Assembly: GCA_003241685.1 (NCBI GenBank)
Contig: QFPJ01000019.1
Location: 1-50,025 of the forward strand
Length of the DNA stretch: 50,025 nucleotides
From: Sphingopyxis macrogoltabida
Lineage (GTDB): Bacteria; Pseudomonadota; Alphaproteobacteria; Sphingomonadales; Sphingomonadaceae
Direction of reading: 5' to 3'
Numbering within the stretch: position 1 is the first letter of the stretch; every line of letters starts with the position of its first letter. The notes beneath the pieces were generated by a model, which was not told where the DNA came from, searched no databases, and saw only the letters and a list, made by a program, of their open reading frames with translations. Positions 26,248-34,553 of this stretch are shown piece after piece. Position numbers and translations under genes: made by a program.

Positions 26248-26712
26248 ATGCGTACCGCGCTTCTGCTCTTCCTGGCGGCCTTGCTGCCCGCACCGGCCAT
26301 GGCGGCCAATCAGGTCGCGCTCGACAACAGCGTCTTCGTCGAGCGCGTGACCACCGACGCGACCGGAAAACAGCGCGTGTTGCTGGAGGAACCGAAGGTC
26401 GTCGTGCCCGGCGACCGCCTGGTGTTCGTCCTCAACTATCGCAACGCCGGCGCGCAAGCCGCCGACAAGTTCGTGATCACCAATCCGATGCCGTCGGCCG
26501 TCCGCTTTTCGGACGCCGGCGAAACGCAGCCCCTCGTATCGGTCGATGGCGGCAGGCAGTGGGGACTGCTTTCCGACCTGACCGTGGCGACGACCGACGG
26601 CTCGCGCCGCGCGGCACAGCCGGGCGACGTGACGCATATCCGCTGGGCCTTTCAGAAGCCGATCCCGGCGGGCGCATCGGGCAAACTCATGTTCCGGGGA
26701 GTTGTCAAATAA
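26248..26712 (+). CDS. Small secreted DUF11-like protein
   Basis: This 154-aa protein has a clean signal peptide (MRTALLLFLAALLPAPAMA) followed by a single beta-sandwich domain. VVVPGDRLVFVLNYRNAGAQ and ITNPMPSAVRFSD match the start and middle of a DUF11-type repeat. It lies 11 bases after the first paralogue and ends with LMFRGVVK. I chose ATG 26248 because ACGGAG sits seven bases before it; an ATG at 26242 is also in frame. The short spacing indicates one operon. Its role is unknown; it could be a secreted partner or periplasmic adaptor for its neighbours. Confidence 0.8.
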   Translation: MRTALLLFLAALLPAPAMAANQVALDNSVFVERVTTDATGKQRVLLEEPKVVVPGDRLVFVLNYRNAGAQAADKFVITNPMPSAVRFSDAGETQPLVSVDGGRQWGLLSDLTVATTDGSRRAAQPGDVTHIRWAFQKPIPAGASGKLMFRGVVK

Positions 26713-26787
26713 TCCTTTGAATAAAACCGCTTAATGGTCGCCAGCGGTGGGGTAAGGCGGCCAATCAAAAAGCCTAGGAGCTCAGCT

Positions 26788-27849
26788 ATGACCAGCAAGC
26801 TGACTTATGTGGGCACCATCGGCCTGGCGGCGATCGCAATCGTCGCCGCCTCGCCCGCCTATGCGGCGGGCACGGTCGCGGGAACCACGATCAACAATAC
26901 CGCCACGGTCGACTTTCAGGTCGGCGGCGTGGCCCAGACTCAGCAGACCGCGTCGGACAGCTTCGTCGTCGACCGCAAGATCAATCTGCTGGTCGAAGAA
27001 GTGGGCAATGTGACGACGGAAGTCGTTCCCGGCCAGAGCAATGCCGTGACGACCTTCCAGCTCACCAACACGTCGAACGAAGTGCTCGATTTCGCCCTCG
27101 CCGCGACGCAGATCACGACCGGCACCGCGAAGCATGGCGGCACCGATTCGTTCAACGCGAACAATGTCCGCATCTATCGCGACAATCCGACGACCGGAAC
27201 GGTCGGCAGCTATGACGCGGGCGATGCGCTCGTCACCTTCATCGACGAACTGGCGACCGATACGCCGATCCGCCTGTTCGTGGTCGCCGACATCCCGGCC
27301 GGCCTATCAACGGGTGCCGTGGCTGGCGTCCAGCTCCGCGCAACGGCGCGCGAGGGCGGCACGGCGGGCACGCAAGGCGTGGCCATCAGCCAGACGACGG
27401 GCGCCAACACCGCCGGCAAGGACACGGTTTTCGCCGACGGCATCGGGGTCAACGACGCAAACCGCGACGCATCGCACAGCGATGCCGACGACTATACGGT
27501 GCGCACCGCAACGCTGAGCGTCATCAAGAGCAGCCGCGTGATTTCGGACCCGTTCAACGGAACGACCAACCCGAAACTCATTCCCGGCGCGACCGTCGAA
27601 TATTGCATCCAGGTGGCGAATGCCGCCGGCGGCGCCGACGCCACGTCGGTCGCGATCAACGACAGCGTGCCGACGCAGTTGACCTATGTGGCGAGTTCGA
27701 TCCGCCTCAACGGCACCGTGACGTCGGGCACCTGTAACGCCGATGGCGTCACGGGGGGGGGCTATGCCTCGCCTGTCGTGTCGGGGACGATCGCGACGAT
27801 TGCGGCCGGGGCGACCCGCACGCTCGTCTTCCGCGCCACGGTCAACTGA
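26788..27849 (+). CDS. Secreted DUF11-like beta-sandwich protein, second paralogue
   Basis: This 353-aa protein has a signal peptide ending SPAYA and begins its mature part AGTVAGTTINNTATVDF, almost the same as the gene at 25232. A DUF11-like module starts near residue 245 (LSVIKSSRVISDPF, LIPGATVEYCIQVANAAGGA, INDSVPTQLTYVASS) and the protein ends TLVFRATVN. TAGGAG sits seven bases before the ATG. A run of nine G at 27753-27761 encodes Gly-Gly-Gly near residue 323. The protein has no anchor, so it is probably released to the periplasm or surface, possibly held by the large protein encoded next. Confidence 0.82.
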   Translation: MTSKLTYVGTIGLAAIAIVAASPAYAAGTVAGTTINNTATVDFQVGGVAQTQQTASDSFVVDRKINLLVEEVGNVTTEVVPGQSNAVTTFQLTNTSNEVLDFALAATQITTGTAKHGGTDSFNANNVRIYRDNPTTGTVGSYDAGDALVTFIDELATDTPIRLFVVADIPAGLSTGAVAGVQLRATAREGGTAGTQGVAISQTTGANTAGKDTVFADGIGVNDANRDASHSDADDYTVRTATLSVIKSSRVISDPFNGTTNPKLIPGATVEYCIQVANAAGGADATSVAINDSVPTQLTYVASSIRLNGTVTSGTCNADGVTGGGYASPVVSGTIATIAAGATRTLVFRATVN

Positions 27850-27861
27850 CCGGACGACCTG

Positions 27862-27906
27862 GGGGCGGGGTGCGCGCCGGCCGAACGGCTGGTCGCATCC
27901 CGCCCC
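27862..27906 (+). promoter_or_regulatory. Strong hairpin before the 1703-aa gene
   Basis: A 13-base stem (27862-27874 with 27894-27906, one G-U pair) continues almost without break into an inner stem closed by a GAAC loop, giving roughly 19-20 pairs in total. It ends 13 bases before the ATG at 27920. There is no U-run. It could attenuate transcription, mark a processing site or limit translation of the large gene relative to the three secreted proteins. Confidence 0.6.
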
Positions 27907-27919
27907 ATCGGGGGCCGCG

Positions 27920-30900
27920 ATGCGATTCCACTGGACATTCTTGCGATTCGTGACCGCGACGGTCGCGGCGGCTTTGCTGCCCGCGACGGCGCCGGCGCGC
28001 GCTCAGGACGCGGCGAAGATCGTGACCAACACCGCGTCGGCGGAGTGGATCGACGGCTTTCAGCCGGCCCAGACCCTGTCCAACACGGTCGACATCACCG
28101 TGACCGGGCCGCCTCCCGAAATGCCCACCATCACCACCTATCGCCTGCTGGGAAGCGGCGGCGATCGATCGGTGCCCGTCGTCCTGTCGCCCTGCGGCGT
28201 CGGAGCGCGCAGCACGGGCGGCGATGCCCCGCCGCGTCTGTCGGGGGTTTATTCGAACATCGCCACCAGCCCCGCCGCGCTTCAAAGCAGCACCAGCTTT
28301 CGGGCCGGCGAAATGCTGGTCGTCGGCGTGACGCTGAACAGCGCGAACCGCGATCCGGGACAGCGCGACACGCTGGACGTCGTGCTGGACCTGGAAAATG
28401 GCGATCGCGAGCAAATCAAGCTGACCGAGACCGACGTCAACAGCGGCGAGTTCATGGGCCTGATCGGCACGATCGGCGTGCCGCCGCCGGTCGTGGCGGA
28501 GGATTGCCGCCTGTCGGTGAATCCGGGCGCCAAGTTGAGCCTGCGCGTCAGCACGCTGACCAATGCGAACATCACGGCGCTGGCGACCATCGATTTTCTC
28601 GTCGACCCGTTCGGCATCGTCTTCGACAGCGGAGACGGCGCCCCGGTGCCGGGCAGCCAGGTGACGATCGTCGATGCGGCAACGGGACAGCCGGTGCGCG
28701 TCTTCGGCGACGACGGCCTGTCGATCTACCCCTCGACCGTGACCACCGGGGAGCGGGTGACCGATTCGGGCGGCACGGCCTATGTGTTCCCGCCGGGCGA
28801 CTATCGCTTTCCCTTCGTCGCGGCCGGCACGTACCGGCTGGTGGTGACACCGCCCGCCCCCTATACGGCGCCGTCGAAGTCATCGCCGGCCGAACTTGCC
28901 GCCTGGCGGCGACCCGATGACGGCCTGCCCTTCACGATCAACGGCGCCAGCTATGGCGCGCCCTTCACGCTCGACAGCCCGGCTCCGGTGCGCATCGACA
29001 TTCCGGTCGACCGCCCGGGGGCACCGCTGGTGCTCAAGAAGACGACGTCGACGCAGGTCGCGGTGCCCGGCGATGTCGTGCAATATCGGGTCGAGGTGAC
29101 GAACAGCGACACGCGGCGCACGACCGGGGCGGTGACCGTGCGCGACGCGCTGCCGCGCGGAATGCGGCTGCGGCTGGGCACGGTTCGCGCGGGCGGCGTT
29201 CCGGTGCCGGCCGACGCCGCCGCGAACGGCCGCGATTTCGCCGTCACCCTGCCCGGCATCGCGCCGGGCGCGTCGGTGCTGCTCACCTATCTTGCCGAGG
29301 TCGTCGTCAATGCCCAGACGGGCAATGCCCTCAACCGCGTGGATGCGGGGGACAATCGCGGCACGACCAGCAACGTCGCCGAGGCGACGATCGCGATCAA
29401 GCGCGACCAGATCGGCGACCGGATGACGATCATCGGCCGCATCGCCGATGGCGGCTGCACGGTCGATCCCGGCAAGGCGCCGGGCATCGCCGGCGTCCGG
29501 GTGATGTTGCAGGATGGCAGCTATACCGTCACCGACGAGGACGGCCGCTATCATTTCGAGGGCGTTCGCCCCGGTATCCACGTGGTCCAGATCGATCCGT
29601 CGACGCTGCCGCTCGATCGCGTCGCGACCGATTGCGCGCGCTCGACGCAGAGCGCGGGCAGCGCCATCTCGCGCTTCGTCGAAGGGCGCGGCGGTGCGCT
29701 GAAGCGTGCCGATTTCCGCACCGTGCAGGCCGCGCCGCGTGCCGCGCCCGTTACCGCCGTCATCGCGCGCCCGACGGTGGTCAGCGACCCCGATGCCGCC
29801 GGCGCCAATCGCGACTGGCTGGCGGGTCATACCGTAGGCGTCGAATGGCTCTTTCCCGCGGCCGACCACAGTCCGCGCGCCAAGTCGGTCCGGGCCGCGA
29901 TCAAGCACGCCCCCGGACAGACGGTGCGCCTTACGATCGACGGCAAGCCTGTCGACGATTTGACCTTCGAGGGCGTCCGCAAATCGGCCGACAGCACGGT
30001 CGCGGTCAGCGTGTGGCGCGGGATCGAAATCCACGAAGGCGAAAATCGTCTGCGCGCCGAAGTCCGCGACGCGGCGGGCGCGCTGGTGACGACGCTGGAC
30101 CGCAGCGTTCATTATTCGATCACGCCGATGCGTGCGGTGTTGGTGCGGGAGAAGTCCACGCTTGTGGCCGACGGTGTGACCCGTCCGGTCCTCGCGGTGC
30201 GCCTGACCGACCGCGACGGCAAGCCGGTGCGCCACGGCCTGACGGGCGATTTCAGCGTTCCCGCGCCTTATTATCCCGCCATCGAAGCCGATACGCAGCA
30301 GGCGCGGCAACTCGCCGGGCTGGAACGCGCGCAGCCGATCTGGAAGGTCGAGGGCGACGATGGCATGGCCTATATCGCGCTGGAGCCGACGACGGCATCG
30401 GGAACGCTGTCGATCGACTTCACCTTCCGCGACGAAAAGGTCGAACGCCGGCAGGTCATCGAAAGCTGGCTCGACCCCGGCGACCGGCCGTGGACGGTCG
30501 TCGGCTTTGCCGCCGGCACGCTTGGCTACAACACCCTCGACGACCGGATGGAACCCGTCGCGGAGACGCTGGACGATCTCAACGCCGATGCCCGCCTTGC
30601 GCTTTATGCCAAGGGAAAGATACGCGGCAAATGGCTGATGACGCTGTCCTATGACAGCGACAAGGAAGCCGACGATGCCCGGTTCGGCGGCGTCATCGAT
30701 CCGCGCGCCTATTACACCATCTATGCCGACCGCAACGAGACCCGCTACGATGCCGCATCGGTCCGCAAACTGTATCTGCGGCTCGAACGGCCGCAATTCT
30801 ATGCAATGTTCGGCGATTTCGAAACCGGCATTTCCGAACCGGAACTGGCCCGCCATCAGCGCGCGCTCAATGGCGGCAAGGCCGAGTATCGCGGCCGCAA

Positions 30901-33031
30901 CGTCGCCGCGACGGCCTTCGCGGCCGACACCCCCTATCGTTTCCGCCGCGACGAGATTCAGGGCAATGGCCTGACCGGCCCCTATCAGCTCGGCGCCCGC
31001 GACATATTGCCGAACAGCGAACGGATCGTCATCGAAACGCGCGACCGCCTGCAAAGCGAGCGGATCGTCGGCAGCGTCAGCCTGACCCGCCATATCGATT
31101 ATGACATCGACTATTTCGCGGGGACCATCCGTTTCCGCGAACCCGTTCTGAGCCGGTCGTCCGATCTGGACCCGCAATTCATCGTCGCCGAATATGAAGT
31201 GACCGGCGTCGGGCAGCGCGTTCTGAACGCCGGCGGCCGCGTGCGCTACCAATCCGACGACGAAAAGCTGCGCGTCGGCGCCACCTTCATCCGCGACGAG
31301 GACGATCGCGGGCGCACGAATCTGGGCGGCGCCGACATGCGCTATCGGCCCGATGTCGACACGGAAATCCGGGCCGAAATCGCCGTCAGCGACGCCCGGT
31401 CCGACGGGGCCGGCGCGGCGAGCGGATCCGCGACCGCATGGCTTGTCGAGGCCGAACATCATGGCCGCCGCGCCGACCTGCTCGCCTATGCCCGCGAACG
31501 CCAGTCCGGCTTCGGCGCGGGACAGCTCAACCGGGGTGAGGATGGCACGCGCAAAGTCGGATTCGACGCCCGCCTGCGCGCGACGCAGCGCCTCTCCGCG
31601 ACCGCCAGCGCCTGGCAGGAAGATTATCTGGACGGCGGCGCGCGGCGGCGCGCGGCGCGCGCGCTGATCGAATATGACACGGGCCGCACCGCGGCGCGCG
31701 CTGGAATCACCCACGCCGACGACCGGCTGACCGATGGCAACCGCAATCGTTCCAGCATCGTCCAGCTTGGCGCGACGCAGCGCCTGTTCGCCAACCGGCT
31801 CGAAATCGATGGGCAGACCGAATTTGCGCTGGGCGGAGAAGAGTCGAGCGTCGATTTTCCGACCCGGCACCGGATCGGCGCGCGCTTTGCGGTGACCCGC
31901 GACGTCAATCTGGTCGGCAGCTATGAAGTCGCCGACGGCGATACGGTAAGCGCCCGCACGGCGCGGCTGGGCTTCGATCTGGCGCCCTGGGCCGGCGCGC
32001 GCCTGCTGGCGACGGCCAATCAGCAGGCGATCAGCGAATATGGCCCGCGCAGCTTTGCCGCTTACGGCCTGTCGCAATCGCTGCGCTTTGGCGAACATTG
32101 GTCGGCGGATCTGTCGGTCGACGGCAACCGGACGGTCGGCGGCATCCGCGCCCGCGACGTGCTGAATGTCGATCAGCCCGTGGCATCGGGCGGCTTTCTG
32201 GGGTCGAACGGCGCGATAACGGAAGATTTCATGGCGCTCAGCGCCGGTGCGACCTACCGCGCCGACCGCTGGACGCTGACCGGACGCGCCGAATATCGCG
32301 ACGGCGAGATCGCCGACCGCTATGGGCTGACGCTCGGCGGTCTTCGCCAGCTTGGCGAAGGGCGCGCGCTGGGCGCCCTGTTCACATACACAAGGGCCAG
32401 CGGCGCGGGCACGACGCCGACGACCGAGGTCATGCAGCTGGAGGTGAGCTGGGCGCACCGTCCCGCCGATTCGCGGCTATCGTGGCTCAACAAGACCGAA
32501 TTTCGGTCGGACAAGGTACGCGATGCGGTCGCGGGCGCGCCGGGGCCGGTCGGCGGGGCGTTGACGATCGACGGCGACGCGACGAGCCGCCGCTGGCTGA
32601 ACAGCCTGTCGCTGAACTGGACGCCGCTGGGCGATCGCCGGGAGCGGCCGGGCAGCGATCGCGTCTGGTGGGAACGCGGCGAGTTCGGGTTTTTCTGGGG
32701 CACCCGCTACAATTTCGACCGCTTCGGGGTCGACGACGTCAAGGGCTGGTCGAACCTGATCGGCGGCGACGTCCGCTTCAACCTGTCGGACCATGTCGAT
32801 GTCGGCGCGTCGGGCACGGCACGGATCGGGACCGGCGGCGATACCGTTGCCTGGGCGGGCGGGCCGACGCTGACGCTGGCGCCGATGAAGAACGCCAATA
32901 TCACCGTCGGCTATAATGTCGCGGGCTTTCACGACCGCGATTTCGAGGATGCGCGCTATTCGCGGGCGGGGGCCTATGTCACCTTCAAGCTGAAGTTCGA
33001 CCAGACGAGCTTTCAGGGACTCGGGTTGTAA
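27920..33031 (+). CDS. Giant exported protein: DUF11 and Cna-B-like modules plus predicted beta-barrel
   Basis: This 1703-aa protein has a signal peptide ending near PARAQ. Residues 30-60 (IVTNTASAEWIDGFQPAQT) resemble the N-terminus of the two secreted paralogues. A DUF11 module lies at about 365-500 (LVLKKTTSTQVAVPGDVVQY, VRDALPRGMRLRLG), then a Cna-B/carboxypeptidase-regulatory-like module at about 515-570 (YTVTDEDGRYHFEGVRPG). Around 1030-1090 a block with LTGPYQLGARDILPNSE, DYDIDYFAGTIRFREPVLS and FIVAEYEV resembles a segment of large DUF11 proteins in other bacteria. From about 1090 to the end, alternating amphipathic strands with aromatic girdles (YNFDRF, FKLKFDQ) look like an outer-membrane barrel of many strands. 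It could be a receptor, secretion pore or scaffold. No enzyme motif is seen. Confidence 0.75.
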   Translation: MRFHWTFLRFVTATVAAALLPATAPARAQDAAKIVTNTASAEWIDGFQPAQTLSNTVDITVTGPPPEMPTITTYRLLGSGGDRSVPVVLSPCGVGARSTGGDAPPRLSGVYSNIATSPAALQSSTSFRAGEMLVVGVTLNSANRDPGQRDTLDVVLDLENGDREQIKLTETDVNSGEFMGLIGTIGVPPPVVAEDCRLSVNPGAKLSLRVSTLTNANITALATIDFLVDPFGIVFDSGDGAPVPGSQVTIVDAATGQPVRVFGDDGLSIYPSTVTTGERVTDSGGTAYVFPPGDYRFPFVAAGTYRLVVTPPAPYTAPSKSSPAELAAWRRPDDGLPFTINGASYGAPFTLDSPAPVRIDIPVDRPGAPLVLKKTTSTQVAVPGDVVQYRVEVTNSDTRRTTGAVTVRDALPRGMRLRLGTVRAGGVPVPADAAANGRDFAVTLPGIAPGASVLLTYLAEVVVNAQTGNALNRVDAGDNRGTTSNVAEATIAIKRDQIGDRMTIIGRIADGGCTVDPGKAPGIAGVRVMLQDGSYTVTDEDGRYHFEGVRPGIHVVQIDPSTLPLDRVATDCARSTQSAGSAISRFVEGRGGALKRADFRTVQAAPRAAPVTAVIARPTVVSDPDAAGANRDWLAGHTVGVEWLFPAADHSPRAKSVRAAIKHAPGQTVRLTIDGKPVDDLTFEGVRKSADSTVAVSVWRGIEIHEGENRLRAEVRDAAGALVTTLDRSVHYSITPMRAVLVREKSTLVADGVTRPVLAVRLTDRDGKPVRHGLTGDFSVPAPYYPAIEADTQQARQLAGLERAQPIWKVEGDDGMAYIALEPTTASGTLSIDFTFRDEKVERRQVIESWLDPGDRPWTVVGFAAGTLGYNTLDDRMEPVAETLDDLNADARLALYAKGKIRGKWLMTLSYDSDKEADDARFGGVIDPRAYYTIYADRNETRYDAASVRKLYLRLERPQFYAMFGDFETGISEPELARHQRALNGGKAEYRGRNVAATAFAADTPYRFRRDEIQGNGLTGPYQLGARDILPNSERIVIETRDRLQSERIVGSVSLTRHIDYDIDYFAGTIRFREPVLSRSSDLDPQFIVAEYEVTGVGQRVLNAGGRVRYQSDDEKLRVGATFIRDEDDRGRTNLGGADMRYRPDVDTEIRAEIAVSDARSDGAGAASGSATAWLVEAEHHGRRADLLAYARERQSGFGAGQLNRGEDGTRKVGFDARLRATQRLSATASAWQEDYLDGGARRRAARALIEYDTGRTAARAGITHADDRLTDGNRNRSSIVQLGATQRLFANRLEIDGQTEFALGGEESSVDFPTRHRIGARFAVTRDVNLVGSYEVADGDTVSARTARLGFDLAPWAGARLLATANQQAISEYGPRSFAAYGLSQSLRFGEHWSADLSVDGNRTVGGIRARDVLNVDQPVASGGFLGSNGAITEDFMALSAGATYRADRWTLTGRAEYRDGEIADRYGLTLGGLRQLGEGRALGALFTYTRASGAGTTPTTEVMQLEVSWAHRPADSRLSWLNKTEFRSDKVRDAVAGAPGPVGGALTIDGDATSRRWLNSLSLNWTPLGDRRERPGSDRVWWERGEFGFFWGTRYNFDRFGVDDVKGWSNLIGGDVRFNLSDHVDVGASGTARIGTGGDTVAWAGGPTLTLAPMKNANITVGYNVAGFHDRDFEDARYSRAGAYVTFKLKFDQTSFQGLGL

Positions 33032-33049
33032 GCCGGCCCCTAAACCCAT

Positions 33050-33125
33050 CGTCACCCCGGACTTGATCCGGGCTCCCGCTAAGCAACGGCGAAAAGCGGG
33101 ATGCCGGATCAAGTCCGGCATGACG
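33050..33125. repeat. Inverted extragenic repeat after the giant gene
   Basis: Arms at 33050-33080 and 33095-33125 are complementary at 27 of 31 positions and each contains CCGGACTTGATCCGG or its complement. It lies between two convergent genes and probably ends both transcripts. A related sequence lies inside the E2 gene at 34030-34048. Confidence 0.75.
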
Positions 33126-33137
33126 AAAAGAGAAAGC

Positions 33138-34481
33138 TCAGTCCGCGAACAGCAGCACCGGCGTCTCGATCAGCTTCTTGAGCGCCTGAACATAGCTTGC
33201 CGCATCCCAGCCATCGACGACGCGGTGGTCGCAACTGATCGACAGGTTCATCAGCTTCGCCCGGCGGATTTCGTCGCCCCCCTGAGCATTTTTGGCAAAT
33301 ACCGGGCGCTCGACGATCTTGTTCGGTCCGATGATCGCGACCTCCGGCCGGTTGATCACCGGCGTCGTCGCGATGCCGCCGAGCGGGCCGAGCGACGTGA
33401 CGGTCAGCGTGCCGCCGGTCAGTTCCTCCACCCTGGCCTTGCCGGTGCGCGCGGCCTCCGCCAAGCGGCCGATCTCGCTGGCCAGTTGCCAGACATTCAT
33501 GTCCTGTGCGTCGCGGATCACCGGAACCATCAGCCCCGCGTCGGTCTGCGTCGCCATTCCCAGATGCACCGCGCCGTGGCGGGTCACGACGCCCGCTTCG
33601 TCGTCGTACCGCGCGTTGATCATCGGAAACTGCGCCACGGTGCGGCAGATCGCGACGATCAGGAAAGGCAGCATGGTCAGTTTCGGCCGCCCGCCGCGAT
33701 TGGCGTTGAGGTCGGCGCGCATCTCTTCGAGCGCGGTGACGTCCATTTCCTCGACATAGGTGAAATGCGGGATGGCGCGTTTCGATGCCGCCATATTCTC
33801 GGCGATCTTGCGGCGCATGCCGATCACCTTGACCGGCTCGTCGGCGCGCGCGCGCGATGCGCCCGGCGCGTGATAGCCCTGCCCGCCGCTGTAGCGGAGG
33901 AAAGCGTCGAGGTCGGCGTGACGGACGCGGTCGCCCTCGGCCTGCACCTGCCCCAGATCGACGCCCAGATCCCTGGCGCGCGCGCGCACGGCGGGCGATG
34001 CCAATACGGACTTCCCATGCGCCGTTCGGCCCCGGACCTGATCCGGGGTTGTCGAAGCCGCGTCCTTCGCTTCGACGGTCGAAGATGAGGACGGCCCCGC
34101 GACAGGCTCAGGCCGAACGGGTTCGGCAGTGGATGCCACTTCGGCGACCGACACTTCCTCGGCACCCGGCGTTTCCGCGACGATTTCTTCCTCGACCGCG
34201 GTATCGGCGGGCGGTTCGTCCGCCGCACCGCTGCCGTCGCCATCGGTCTCGATCACCGCCAGCGTCGATCCGATCGATATCATGTCGCCGACCTCGCCCG
34301 CCAGTTCGACGACCACGCCCGAAACCGGCGATTCCATTTCGACGGTCGCCTTGTCGGTCATCATGTCGGCAAGCTGGGCGTCTTCCTCGACGCGTTCGCC
34401 GATCTTGACGTGCCAGGCGACGATTTCGGCTTCGGCGATGCCTTCGCCGATGTCGGGCAGACGGAATGAATAGCGAGCCAT
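33138..34481 (-). CDS. bkdB: Branched-chain 2-oxoacid dehydrogenase E2 (dihydrolipoyl acyltransferase)
   Basis: This 447-aa subunit has an N-terminal lipoyl domain (lysine in MTDKATVEME near residue 45), an acidic linker, a peripheral subunit-binding domain (LASPAVRARARDLGVDLGQV, near 165-185) and a catalytic acyltransferase domain with the terminal DHRVVDGWDAA. It forms the core of the complex that oxidises 2-oxo acids from valine, leucine and isoleucine. The E1 subunits are encoded upstream on the same strand; no E3 gene follows in the window. The linker around residues 118-155 is encoded by DNA resembling extragenic repeats. A short hairpin, CCCCGGA / TCCGGGG at 34508-34527, lies between E1 beta and E2. 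Confidence 0.9.
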   Translation of the reverse strand: MARYSFRLPDIGEGIAEAEIVAWHVKIGERVEEDAQLADMMTDKATVEMESPVSGVVVELAGEVGDMISIGSTLAVIETDGDGSGAADEPPADTAVEEEIVAETPGAEEVSVAEVASTAEPVRPEPVAGPSSSSTVEAKDAASTTPDQVRGRTAHGKSVLASPAVRARARDLGVDLGQVQAEGDRVRHADLDAFLRYSGGQGYHAPGASRARADEPVKVIGMRRKIAENMAASKRAIPHFTYVEEMDVTALEEMRADLNANRGGRPKLTMLPFLIVAICRTVAQFPMINARYDDEAGVVTRHGAVHLGMATQTDAGLMVPVIRDAQDMNVWQLASEIGRLAEAARTGKARVEELTGGTLTVTSLGPLGGIATTPVINRPEVAIIGPNKIVERPVFAKNAQGGDEIRRAKLMNLSISCDHRVVDGWDAASYVQALKKLIETPVLLFAD

Positions 34482-34553
34482 TGGCGTCAGTCCTTTTTCT
34501 GTATGGACCCCGGATCGCGGTCCGGGGCACGCGCGCTTGTCATGCCTTGCATG

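Noticed and set aside
27743..27919. Upstream extension of the giant gene through the G9 run
   Set aside because: As an annotated start it would delete the signal peptide from the N-terminus and overlap a conserved paralogue C-terminus. ATG 27920 is followed by a proper signal sequence.
28880..32458. 1192-codon leftward open frame opposite the giant gene
   Set aside because: Composition is typical of an antisense shadow in high-GC DNA. The rightward frame has a signal peptide and recognisable modules.
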